The position numbers were made by a program, and so were the translations under genes. Below are positions 46,108 through 57,089 of a stretch of DNA of 64,000 nucleotides, in pieces. The stretch comes from Euptelea pleiosperma. Its lineage: Eukaryota; Streptophyta; Magnoliopsida; Ranunculales; Eupteleaceae. The DNA lies in NCBI GenBank assembly GCA_035048495.1, contig CM068544.1:9356138-9420137 (forward strand), read 5' to 3'. The notes under the pieces are model-generated. The model made no database searches and was not told the DNA's origin. It was given only the letters and a program-made list of their open reading frames with translations. Position 1 is the stretch's first letter; every line of letters begins with the position of its first letter.

Positions 46108-47239
46108 GTGGTGGCTGAAAGTTGCAGGTGGTAACTCCGGCGATAATGGAGAGAAGGTGATGCTGGACTGGAGGACGTGGAAAGGGCAACAGCTAGGCGA
46201 AACCTCCAGCAGGTGCTGCTATGGTGCAATAGGTGGAGCTCAAGGACGTGATGGAGGTGCTCCAATTGAGGGTCGCACCAGTCCAGAGAGAGGAGCCTAA
46301 CGGCTTCCTCCTTCTTCTTCTCCTTTCTTCTTCTTTTCTTTTTGCTCTTTTTTTTTTCTTTATTCTTTTTTTTTATGTAAAAGATGAGTGGGAAAGGGAG
46401 TGAGAACGACTAGGATTGGAGATATGAGAGTGAGAGATTAGGGTTTTTTTTAATGATGGAAAGTTAGAGCTGTGAGAGGCGGTGAGTTGGGGTTTTTCTT
46501 TTGAATATATAGAGGGTGTGGGATACCAGCCACGTGGTGTAGTGATTGTGGATCCCCCTTTCATGTTAACTATTCTCCCTAACCCGTCCAATGTTCCCTT
46601 AATGACACCCATGAAAATTTTCTTTTTAAAATAAAAATCTCTTGTGCATTCGTTATTTAAAAACCTCCACTTCCTAAAAGGTAGTTTGGTAATTCTCCAC
46701 CACCAATTATATTCTTCCAAAGATCATTTCATAACCAGTTCTTTCATTCTTTTGTTTCCAAAACCTCTTTTCAAAGATTTTTACAACATATTTTTAACTC
46801 AAGCTTTAAAAAAATCACCAACTTCTTTCCACTTTTGAAATCTTTTCTTTTATAAAAATGTCAACCTTGTGAAACCATTTTAAAACAAATATTCTATTTT
46901 TGTAAAACCACAGTTCCACCAGACTTATCTCTTGGTCCACAATCTTGGTGGCCCACTGAATGAGTGAAGATCGAAAGGTAAGGATGTTAGATCGGGTGTC
47001 AATCGGATGGTGAGAATTATGATCGGATGGTTGGATGGATGATCGTATGGCTCGAATGATGATGTGGGTGGTGATGATCGAATGGATCATCAGACGGTGG
47101 AGATCAGCCAAGGTAGACCATATGATAGAGTAATTGCGAAAGGAGAGAGGATTGGATAGTTGAAATAGATAAGAGATAGAGAATTAGGATTTAGAGAGAG
47201 GAGAGAGAAAATAGTACGAAATAAAGAGAAAATGCTAGC

Positions 47240-47310
47240 ATAGGGTCTTGAACCCTGGTCTATGACTTGGTCTCCTGCAAGCTTCACCAACAGATCAAGT
47301 CTTCATCTTG
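47240..47310 (-). other. tRNA-like sequence in unit 1
   Basis: Read on the minus strand, a B box GGTTCAAGACC (47244-47254) is preceded by an A-box-like TTGATCTGTTGG (47287-47298), 32 nt apart. The arm CAGGGTTCAAGACCCT forms a T-arm-like hairpin. The same layout occurs at 52930-53000. Confidence 0.5.
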
Positions 47311-47585
47311 TGTTAGTTGAGAAGCTTTTAAGCTCCCTATTCTCTTGGGCGTCTCTCAGGCTTTTCGATCCTCTAATTGTGAGTAATCCTATGACTCAAA
47401 ATTATTTTAAAACCCTCAGAAATGAAGAAAAGCTCAAAAGCTCACTGGGTTAAGTCTCTACAATTGTTCTTCCTGAATCTCTAAATAGTCTAAACTATAA
47501 ATAATTGTGATGTTGACCTGTGAAAATTTTTGCTGAATTTGAGTTTTTCAAAAGTTTTATTCCATTGTAGTATTGTTTGTTGAAA

Positions 47586-50486
47586 GTAGGGTTATTCCGT
47601 GTCGTTGGTTACGAAAACTCTAGAATCAACAAATTTGTAATAGATCCGAGATTTTAATCCTGCAAAACATGGGAGATTTGTATATGGATTCGTGTCGGAT
47701 GTCGATCCGCACTCGGGGTTAGGGTACACAATTTTAGAAAAAAGAATGACACAGAAAATGCTGAGAAAATTTCGGAGAGGTGAGAGTGGTGGATAAAATT
47801 GATTTTTAAAATATGCATTAGTTGGAGATTTGATCAAACATGCTAACAACTCGAACAAATTGAAATGCGATGATAAATAACAAATAACTAATCAATCTTT
47901 TTATTGAATTCAAAAATGTTTATAATGCTAAGAGATTAATTAAACTAACTAAAACAAAGCAACAATAATCCGGAAAAGAATAAAAGACGAATCTAGAGAG
48001 ATAAACTAGAGAGAAGAAGTGTTTCTAGAGAGAGAGAACTAGAGAGAGGAATAATTACCCATGGAAAACTTACCCTAATTCTTCCATGTTTAGGGCTTGG
48101 AGTTTTTGCCATGGCGATTTGGTTTGGCCAAGTGAATGGCCACATTATGGCTGCCTTTGATGATCACGGCAGCATGGACTGGAAGTGAAATTACCGGAGT
48201 TGGTGGAGATCACGGCCAGCCATGGAGGAGTGGACAAAGAGGATCTGTGGGTAGCAAGTAGGTGTGGAGTAGGGTGTTTCTTGGTGTGGAGGACGATCAA
48301 CAAGGAGAATAGCAGGTTCGGGTGGAGCGTGTGAGAAGACAAGACCTACTAGTTACAGATTTGGCCATGGGATGGAGGCGATGAACTGGTGATCTGACTG
48401 GCTGCTAATGGTGGGTGAAAACCCTCACTCCGGTTAACACTTTGGGTGCAGCGGTGGATTGAATTCTATGGTAACAGGCTGTAGAGCACAGCCACTATTA
48501 CTGTAAATGGGGATTGTTCCCCACGATTGGTTGAAGCACAACCATCGTTTGAACGGGGGTTGGAGAGTCGATAGGGAGAGAGATGAAGGATGTTGGAGAT
48601 CTTCCGGTGTACCTTCCTTGAGGAGCTGCTGGTGGTGATGACGGCTTGTTAGGAGAAGAGGGTTGCCTTCGGATTGCTGGCCGTGTGCACAGGAGTCGTG
48701 GGATCCTTTGGAGAAGACGGTAGGAGAGTTGATGATGGTGGTGGCGGAGCACCGGCGGAGACGGTGGCTGTTCACATGGAAGGGGGCGGCAATCCAAGCT
48801 GCAGTGAGTGAAAACCCACCGTTGGGTTTTGTGGAGGTGCTGGCGATCCAGCAAGGGCAAGGAGATGGAGCTAAGGTGGAGAAAAATGGAGTTGCAGATG
48901 GCCGAAATTCTGCAACTCCGGCGAGAAAACAAAAGAGGAGAAGATGAAGAAGAAGGTAAAGAAAAAAAGAAGAAAGGAGAAGCAAAAGAAGAGGAAATCA
49001 TGGGGGGTTTTTTGGGGAAAAGAGAGGTGAAGATGGGAGGGGGATTAGGGTTCAAACGAACCCTTCTCCTTCCCCTTTAAAGCTCCCTAGTTTCCATTAA
49101 TGGAAATTAGGGATTTTTTTGGAAAAAAATAATAATTTTTTTTTTAAAGAAAACTTCTTTTCTTTCTTTGGGGGATTTCCTCATTTAGTGGACCCCCCAT
49201 TATTTTTAAAATTTAATTTAAATTATTTTGGAATTCACGAAGTCCACTAAATTATCGGGCAGCGGGTCGATGATGATGGGCCGGCTACTGGCCCACATGG
49301 ACTGATGAAGTCCATCGTCTCATAAGATGATGTGACAGACAATATGTTGACGATTGGATGGATGGTGACTGGATTGGGACCCAGATTGACAGGCCGACGA
49401 ATTTAGAGAGATCCGACGGTCTGATGGACGATCCAACGGTCCGATGGAAGATCCAACGGTCCGATAGCTTAGGAAGATGGGCCAGAGTCAATGGGCAGGA
49501 GTTCTGGGGTTAGGTCAGTAGATCCGAGGATCGAGAGATGAAGAGAGAGGAGAATAAAGAGAGATGAGAGAGAAAATTAGGGGAGGAGAGAGAAAATATC
49601 AAAAAATAGAGATAAAAGTATTGGCAGAGGGTCTGAAACCCTGGTCTTCATTGTGACCATCCTCACGCTTCTCTGGTAGAGTAGATCATCATTCCTTGTT
49701 GATTCATGTGGCTTTAAACGCTTTGGTCCGTTTCTTGGTCATTGGCTCTCCTGCTCTCTTCGTTCTTTGGGCTGACTTTTTGGTCATCTTATTCAGCCCA
49801 TATTTGGCCCATATCTTCTAGTCATAGCCTGTGGGCTCTTTAAGCTTTGATAATGGGCTTTCATGATCGATTTTGGCCCGCAAGTCTCGAGAATAGCCCG
49901 ATCGAGTTTCCTGCAAGAGAAGAGTACGTAATGAGACTTGATCATAACGTCTTCATATCTAGACTTTCAAAAATGTGTTTAATGCATGCAAATATACCAT
50001 TTCGTCTAAAAAAGTGTGTTCTACGAAACAAAAGAGACTCTTACGTAGAAAAGTAGATAAATAGAGCATTTTATATAGGAGAGTGCGATAACGCTAAAAG
50101 GATAATTGTTTAAAATAAGCACTTTTGAGCGAATATCATTTGTCTTTCAAACTGAACGAAGAGCTAACAAGTGGTTTTTCAAAATTGACATCTTTTTCAA
50201 TAAATAGACTTAACGGTAGGTTTTCGCTAATCAAGTCGGGGCATTTTCGAAAATCAAAAGAAATCACACACAATAATATAAGGTTTTTTTCTCTCTCTCT
50301 CTCTTCTTCTTCTTTTTTTCAAAAGCAAAACATGAGTTTTGGTAAACACCCACCCCCAACCAAAATACAGCACCGTCCTCGGTGCTCTTGACAAGGACAT
50401 AAAAAGAGAAAAGATCGATAATTCATGATGCAAGAGTTTAGGAAGGGTTTTACCAATTCGGCATAAATTGAACCTTGTGTAGTGAA
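47586..50486. repeat. Array unit 2 (unassigned family)
   Basis: Begins GGGTTATTCCGTGTCGTTGG and CTAGAATCAACAAATTTG, then GTGTCGGATGTCGATCCGCAC (47692-47712) and GAGAGGTGAGAGTGG. GA-rich text, minus-strand Pro/Ser-rich frames and a degenerate tRNA-like copy (GGTCTGAAACC at 49630-49640) follow. It ends with GATAACGCTAAAAGGATAAT and AAATAAGCACTTTTGAGCGA near 50085-50140, shared with unit 3. Confidence 0.65.
48434..49055 (-). other. Overlapping Pro/Ser-rich open frames in unit 2
   Basis: Two long minus-strand frames overlap: 48434-48985 (183 codons, MLLLSSFFLYLLLHLLLFCF start) and 48498-49055 (185 codons, MNPNPPPIFTSLFPKKPPM start). Both are low-complexity (Ser, Pro, His, Arg) without a known domain. 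Two overlapping long frames argue for compositional bias rather than a gene. In the other direction 48663-48947 is also open. Confidence 0.2.
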
Positions 50487-51197
50487 ATTAGGATTTTTCC
50501 GCGTCGTTGGTTACAAAAACCCTAGAATCAACACATTTGTAAATTATCTGAGATTTATCCTGTAAAATTTAGACTTCTCGTATAGGGATTCGTGTCGGAT
50601 ATCGATCCGCACTCGGATTAGCTACGTTAGCGCAATCAAGAACATGAAATCACAGAATTTTTTCGAGAATGTGGAGAGGTGAGAATGGTGATTATAGTTA
50701 TTTTAAAACATGATTTTAACGCTTTTAGAGAGAAAGTGTGCGATAAACACTAAAGAAAATATAAGACAAATTAAAGAAGAAAAATCAACATAACAAATTT
50801 ATTCATTCATCAAAAGTGTTCACAAACATTAAACAAGAAAATAAATCTAACTAGAAAACCTGTAACAGATAAAAACTAGAGAGAGAAACAAGAGATTTAG
50901 AGAGAAGAGATACTAAGAACTAGATAGAGAAAATTAGGGAGAGATAGGTAGAGAGAGAAACTACGAAGAGAGATGAAGAGAAAACTCAACATTAGCAATC
51001 ACCATTAGGCCGTAAGAGTGGGGTGGCTGACAACACAGACTACTAGTTGCAGCCCATTTTTACAAGTGGAAGTTGGTTTTCCACGGTTCGAAGTGAAGGA
51101 GGGAGTACGCTGCATAAGTAGCAAGCTGAGACGGTGGTGGTTGTAGGTGGGATCCCCCATGAGAAAGGGTGCATCAGGTTTTGGTGTGCAAGTCGCA

Positions 51198-51998
51198 CTA
51201 TGGTTTGTCAGTACCCTTCAAGACATTCGAACCTGCAACTCGGAGTTGCAGGTCATATAGATCACGTGCATGGGGTCTTGATCGTGGTTGCTGACGATGA
51301 GATGTAGGGGTGATGGAGGTGCAATATCGGGGTTTAGGCAAGAAATAGCTCCGTTGATGGTGGTGGACACGAGACTCACCAGTAGATTTGGTGGCGACAG
51401 CAAATGGAGGTGAACCTTGCTGGTTCGGCCAGCAAGGGGTGGAGATGGTGCAGCAACTACTGAGAAAACCGTGGAGGTGGAGATGGAGGCGTGGTGGAGA
51501 TGCTGGACGGTGCAAAGATGCAGCAGCAACAAGTGAGGATCGCACTCCTCCTTTTTTTTTCTTCTTTCTTCTTCTTTCTTCTTCTTTCTTTTTCTTATTT
51601 TTTTTTGTTGGGTTTTTCTTGGGTAAGGACGGTAAAGGGGTGATGGTTTTGAGAGAGAAGCTCAAGAGCTTCCTCCTTTTTGGAGCTTGAGCGGCTAGGG
51701 TTTTTGAATGGGAAGAGAAAAGATGAGAGGGGGGCGGTTTAGGGTTATGGAAGAGAAGAAGAGAGGGACGGTGAAGAGAGTTGAAGAATGGAGAGAAAAT
51801 TAGAAAGTGAGAGTTGAGGGAGAGAGTTTCTTGCTGGTTCACCCAGCAAGAAAGATGGGTGGTGGCTGGCGGTAATGGAGTGAATGCAGGCGGTTTCACC
51901 GACTGCAAGAGGGTTGTGCTTCGAGATGGTGGACTGGTGTGGGGCGTTGGTGATGAAGGCTGGTGTGGGGCATTAATAGCTATTGTTAATGGCAGCAA
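51198..51998 (-). other. Pro/Ser/Lys-rich open frame in unit 3
   Basis: 266 codons with PPATTHLSCWVNQQE, a Lys/Glu-rich KKNKKKKEEERRRKKKKK stretch and ISTPCWPNQQGSPPF. The WVNQQ and WPNQQ pair comes from the two hairpins in the DNA. No domain is recognised. It is the longest uninterrupted frame outside the transposons in this window, but composition could explain it. Confidence 0.25.
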
Positions 51999-52929
51999 AG
52001 AGAAGGGTTCTCCTTATTCCAAAAATGTGGGGTAATATATAGCATATGAGAGAGGCGTGGAAGGGCAGAAAAACATGGAAGAGAGGGCTTGGTGGAATCG
52101 TTTGGAATGTGGGAGAAGATGGGGAGACGTGAATGAGAGAGCTTTAGGGTTTGGTCCAAGAGGGATTTTATATGTGAGAGACATGGATCTCTCTCCAGCC
52201 CTAAAGAGAATCCAAACCGTTGATCTATCCTCCTTGTCCTCCTTTTTAGAACATGTTATTTTTCTTTTAAAACTCTGGAGATCTCCTCTTTAGTTACCAA
52301 AATCCATGTCATGCAATAAGCTTTATTCCTCCTTTAGAAATTCCCATTTCTTTTGGAAAGCCCACTTTTAAAATCAACTTCATCCATAAATTCTTTCCTA
52401 AATTTATTCTATAAAGAGGAAAAACTTCATTTTTCTCATTTTGACTCATTTGTATCCATTCCAAAATAATATCTTTCCAAAATCTCATAAAACTTCTCCT
52501 TTTTAAAGCCTTTGGATTTAAAACTTATTTTGCAAAATAATAATATCTTTTTAAGGGAATTTATATTTTGAAAATTATATTTTTAACATCCTTGAAATCC
52601 ATCCATTTTTGGCAGCCCTTTGATGGATGCACCGGCACTCACACGGCTAAGATCACCTCTTCGTGGATAGTTCATCATGTGACGATCTCATAGAGACTGG
52701 GTGTGATGATGATAGGATGGATGAAAGATGATCCGCTAGCGATCAGATGATAGAATTGGATGCAATGATCGGACGGTGGAGATCGGCCAAGATATGAAAT
52801 GATAGACTGGACGTAGGATAGAGTGATGGTGAAAGGAGAGAGAATCAGATGGTTGATATTGATAGTAGAGAGAGAATGAGGATTTAGAGAGAGGAGAGAA
52901 AAAATATTACAAAATAAAAAATAATTGCT

Positions 52930-53000
52930 TACAGAGGGTCTTGAACCCTGGTCTTTGACTTGGTCTTCTGCATGCTTTACCAAATGAGCAAGTCCTCATC
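52930..53000 (-). other. tRNA-like sequence in unit 3
   Basis: On the minus strand, TTGCTCATTTGG (52980-52991) fits an A box and GGTTCAAGACC (52937-52947) fits the B box, 32 nt apart. The surrounding GGACTTGCTCATTTGGTAAA and CCAGGGTTCAAGACCCTC look like the D and T arms of a tRNA. The anticodon stem does not pair well, so a working tRNA is unlikely. Confidence 0.55.
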
Positions 53001-53932
53001 TTGTGTGAGTTGACAAGCTTTAATCTCCTTAGTCTCTTCTTTGAAGGCTTGTCTCTCCTTCTCTCTTGATTTTCTCTCAGGCCTTTTTGTCTCTCTAGCT
53101 CTTCCTGTCTGTGGCATACATCTTCTTGTCTAAGTCCACTAGCTCTTTATGCTTTGATTGTAGGTTGATTGTGGGCCTGCATTTTATCAAAATTGTCCGA
53201 TTAGTGCTCCTGCAATAGAAAAAATGCGTAATGAGATTTCTACAAATGGTTTCGCATGTGGGTCAAAAAATACATATGAATACATACGAATATACGATTT
53301 TGACCAGAAAAGTATGTTCTACGCAATGAGAGAAACTCTTACGTAGAAATATTGATAAAAAATACAGTTTTACGTAGGAGAGTGTGATAACGCTATAAGG
53401 ATAATTGCTTAAAATAAGCACTTTTGAGCGAATATCATGTGGTACCTGATGATTTGTAGAATGAATGTACCTGCATGTCGAAAGGGATTTGACAATAATA
53501 TATGCATGCGACTCACGTAACTTTATGAATATCGGAATTGACTTTTTGAAAACGTTAAGTTTTACGTCTTCAGCCAAACATGACGGGGGTACTGGGTACA
53601 TTAAGTACCCCCAACCAGGTTGAAAACATGGAAACTAAGTGAATCACCAATCTTCCCTTCTCCTCATAGTGGGTTAATACCCTATGGTTTAAAAACCAAG
53701 AATAATTTATTTAATATTTTTCCCATAATTTACTCTAGGATCTAATTACTGAAATCTGATTAATTGCTCTATGAACTGTGGTTTAGATTGGCATGCTTGA
53801 AAATGGATCTTAGTGGTTTAAAGTTACATTTGAATTATTAGGATGCATTCATATATCACCTCTAGGTTCGGGTATGAGGTTGACCCATGAATTTTTAGGT
53901 AGGATCTGGATACCCGAATTTGGGGCGTGACA

Positions 53933-54795
53933 CAATCTGTTATAATGCTCACTATCACACTCACAATCCCACAAAAATGAACTAAAAAGAAGTAGAAAGA
54001 GAGGAAGCCAAAGTTATCTTCGAATCAAGACCGTTGAGGGTTCTTTGGGCCTAAAAGCCTCCCGATGTGAAAGCTCGGAAGAAATAACTAAAACTTTATT
54101 TTGGGTGTTCCAAAAGTCCACAACATGTCATTGGCCAAAATTGCACCTCAAGTTGTACAAATCAGTCTTAATTAATTAATTGTTAAAGTAAGTCTAGTAC
54201 AATTGACCAATGAAAAAATGACACCTCTATAACAACATTCATAGACCCCGGAGCATGTGACCATTACTCCATAAAAAAAATTAGAAAAAAGCTACCTCTT
54301 GCTTTTACTATGTTTCCAAATGACTCATAATGAGTATAAAAGCAAAGTTTGGTGTAACATAGACAGTAAATACATGCGGCACATCTGAATGGGATCAGAT
54401 TCAAGTCCCACTATTACATATCCCATCAAAGCAATTAACATGCTATTCATGTGATGCTCACAAGAAGATTGTGTTTTACTTTTATAGGCAACACTACTTG
54501 GGCTTGACTGGATGTCATGGGCTGGAATACCCTTCGCGAATGACTACCCCAACGCGAAATAGAAGCTTACTTGTGGGCTTGAACCCATAGTATATTGTTT
54601 TATGTGGACCCTATTTCTAAGTGGAGCAATGGAGACATCTCATGTGTTGACATCATTTGTGCACGGCTAAGTGGAACCTACATGATTTGAAATAAAGATA
54701 TTGAATAAGTGAATATTCTACTATTCCACATACATAAGGCATCAATTAAGATGGCTTCATGCTCCACATAGAGAAAGGGTCCACATAAAAATTAA
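53933..54795. other. No gene recognised
   Basis: AT-rich DNA after the LTR-like end. No domain, no clear inverted repeats. Confidence 0.4.
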
Positions 54796-54860
54796 CTGTT
54801 GGAACCCACAACCTCCCAAATGAGAGGTACACACCGACCAGTTGTGCTAGTCGGTTGGGT
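54796..54860 (-). mobile_element. tRNA-derived SINE head
   Basis: Read on the minus strand: A box TAGCACAACTGG (54838-54849), then GGGTTCCAAC near 54799-54808 as a B box with one poor position. Between them is GTGTGTACCTCTCATTTGGG. This layout is usual for plant SINE 5' heads. The body and 3' tail were not delimited. Confidence 0.5.
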
Positions 54861-55019
54861 GTAGTTAAGATTGTATTTGATAACCTACCTCACTTATTAT
54901 AAATGTAAGAGAAAGTTGCAAAAAAATTAGCAATTAATAACTATGTTAAATTTTTTCTAAAAGTAATAGTGGAATATCACGTGATGGAGAAATCTTTGAT
55001 GGCTAGGGTTAGAAGTCAA

Positions 55020-55290
55020 ACTTTGATGACCAAAATGCCATATGGTACTCTTTTAAGCCCATTGACCCATGAGTGGGCCACTATTTGGTGCTCCTAGACA
55101 CCAAAATTTATCTTGATTGATGCTTTACGGGAGTTGGATTTGAGCTTTTCAATGAGTGATTTCTAGTCGTTGGATTACCACATTTTTTTAGGTACTATAA
55201 TCATATGGCTATAAATCACCAACGAGGCTAGTTTTTATTGTATGGGTCTACTAATATGTAATAAAACATTCACAGTGAAGTTTCCTTGAT
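55020..55290. repeat. M1 foldback copy, degenerate
   Basis: Facing AATGCCATATGGTACTCTTT and CAACGAGGCTAGTTTTTATT blocks with GTTGGATTTGAGC near the centre. The right end runs into the copia LTR. Confidence 0.5.
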
Positions 55291-56094
55291 ATTGATACAA
55301 GAGACCTAAAAGGAGGTGAATAGGTCTATAAATTTTATGCTTAAGTTGATTACTAATATGCTTGAATGGAGCAATCAATCAAAGACAATAAATATAAAGA
55401 GAACAATCCACAACACAAAGATATATAGTTGTTCGGTGTATCAACACATACGTCCACTCTCAAAATAACTCCATTGAGCTTGTCACCTTTTTAATTCAAT
55501 ATTTAAGCAGTCTTACAATATTGAATAATGTAAAGAACTTGGTCTTAATCGCAATCGATATGAACGAAGTATGGTCGCAACCAAATTCCAACTCAGTCAA
55601 GATTTCTCTTGACTTGAGCAGCACAACAGTAAGAAATATGATTTATCAATCAAGCTCTATTAATAAACAAGTTACCTCTCAACTGAAATTGACGAGGAAC
55701 AAAGCTTCGATGTTGTTGAAGCTAGATCAAGCATGTAGATCGAAACCGCAGCGCGCACTAATCAACAAGTTGATTCGAAGCTGAAGAACACTGATCTCCC
55801 ACACAAGGCTAGCAAGCTAGACCACTGAAGTGAGCATACCACCAGGGCAAGGGAGCAAAAACAAAAGCTAGAAGCTTAGAACAATTCTCTTGAAAGTTAG
55901 AAGCTCAAGGGAAGACTGAGTGAATTGGTAAGAATTAAGGGTATAGAGAGGGGTATTTATAGTAGAACGGGTAGGGAAATGTGAGCACGCAATTCGATGA
56001 TCTTCTAGACCGATCACCCAATCTGACAAAAACTCACTTTTAGGGTTTTCTGCTTTGGGGGATCCACAAGATATGTCAGGGGGATTCCAAATGT
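55265..56094 (-). repeat. Copia LTR, minus strand, interrupted by CACTA element
   Basis: On the minus strand it carries a TATA-like ACTATAAATACC (about 55956-55967), then text matching 1130-1510 (GTCAAGAGAAATCTTGACTG, TTCATATCGATTGCGATTAA, CCTATTCACCTCC). So it is the same family as the LTR at the left edge of the window, in opposite orientation. The CACTA element begins at 56095, inside it or at its end. The plus-strand 87-codon frame 55521-55784 is antisense to the LTR. Confidence 0.65.
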
Positions 56095-56109
56095 CACTAC
56101 AAGAAATTC

Positions 56110-56370
56110 GGCTTATAGCAACGGCCAGCGAAAATCGTCTCTAAATATAAATATAACGACGGTAAAAGGCCCAACCGTCGGTACATGGAATTGGCGCCAA
56201 AAAATACACTACATATAGCGACGGCCAGATATAATCCATCGCTAAAACTATATATAGCGACGGCTAGATCCTGACCCTCGTTATAAGACACATTTACCGA
56301 TGGTTCTGGCCTTCAATATATATTTTTAGCGATGGTCAAGTGGTGGCCATCGCTATTGGTCTGGTTATAA
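56110..56370. repeat. CACTA subterminal repeats
   Basis: Several copies of AGCGACGGCCAG / ATAGCGACGG and inverted CCATCGCTA words lie within 260 bp of the terminus. In CACTA elements such words are the binding sites of the TNPA-type protein. Confidence 0.75.
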
Positions 56371-56379
56371 AAAAAAAAA

Positions 56380-56582
56380 AAATTTGGGTTTTCGCATCCA
56401 CGCGAAAACCCCTCTTCTCTTCTTGCTGTGTGCGAAACCCCCTTCACCGCCCTCTCCTCCTCCCTTCACCCCTTTGCCCTTGCCTCCACCGGAGTGCTGT
56501 TCGCCTTCGCCGCTCATCCATTGTACGTTTGTCGCCGTCGCCACGCCCTCCGTTCATCTTCCACCGTTCATCGAAGCTGCAG
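56380..56582 (+). other. Likely 5' noncoding exon of the CACTA gene
   Basis: C-rich sequence (CACCGCCCTCTCCTCCTCCC type) ends in GAAGCTGCAG followed by GTATGTTA, a strong splice donor at 56583. Open frames of 69 and 110 codons cross it without a domain. Later acceptor candidates lie before 59162 (TTTGTAG) and 59430 (TTTCAG). Confidence 0.5.
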
Positions 56583-56639
56583 GTATGTTATAATTTTTTA
56601 ATTGTTTTCGTATCTCTCCTCCCCCATATGGCCGAATGG

Positions 56640-56940
56640 TTGTTTTTACCACTCCTTGGTGGATATGTATAGCAAAAATCAACCCGATTCATATTCTCTA
56701 ACCCCTTTTAGTTTTGAAACCCTCTTTTGAGGGTTTAGGGATAAAACCCTTGAAAATGATCGACTACGTACAATCCAACGCTTAGAAATCTTTGATCAAG
56801 CTAATGTTTGGTCTATTTTCCCCAAATTTTTGGTCTGTAATCTAATTTGTGATCTGTAAGTCTACTTTCCCAAAATTTTAAACCCTCCGATCAAGCTGAT
56901 TAGTGATTTCTGAGCGTTGGATTTGAGTTGTTTCCATGGG
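56640..56940. repeat. M1 arm fragment in CACTA intron
   Basis: CTCCTTGGTGGATATGTATA and AAAATCAACCCGATT, then GATTAGTGATTTCTGAGCG, are M1 arm words. The copy is incomplete. Confidence 0.5.
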
Positions 56941-57089
56941 CATAGTCCGTGGTAATTGCCTTAAGGGTTGGGCTCCGTTAACAGATATAAAATGACAGGT
57001 AAAATGATAGAGACACAATATAAGCCATGTGGCACACTGTTACAGGACTGTGACTGTACAGATGTTTGCCCTATCGCATGGTGGACTTA

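Larger units (their letters stand above)
45071..47585. repeat. Array unit 1 (unassigned family)
   Basis: This is the first and most diverged of three related units. It begins TTTTTCCAGTCGTTGGACG, then has the palindromic core GTGTCGGATATTGTCCGCAC at 45172-45191. An AT-rich stretch, a Pro/Ser-rich minus-strand frame, and the tRNA-like sequence at 47240-47310 follow. Read on the minus strand, a TATA-like CTCTATATATTC lies near 46509. I cannot tell whether it is an LTR, a LARD-type element or something else. Confidence 0.6.
50487..53932. repeat. Array unit 3 (unassigned family), ends at an LTR-like terminus
   Basis: Begins TTTTTCCGCGTCGTTGGTTA and CTAGAATCAACACATTTG; palindrome GTGTCGGATATCGATCCGCAC at 50592-50612. 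It contains two hairpins (51415-51437, 51827-51853), a minus-strand TATA-like TATAAAATCCC near 52165-52175, the tRNA-like copy at 52930-53000 and the GATAACGCT/GAGCGAATATCAT block near 53386-53440. It ends TTTGGGGCGTGACA at 53919-53932, the same ending as the gypsy LTRs at 7141 and 10253. Read in reverse this is TGTCACGCCCCAAA, also a usual LTR start. Confidence 0.65.

Noticed and set aside
52930..53000. Functional tRNA gene
   Set aside because: A and B boxes and a T-arm are visible, but the anticodon stem does not pair and the D stem has a mismatch.
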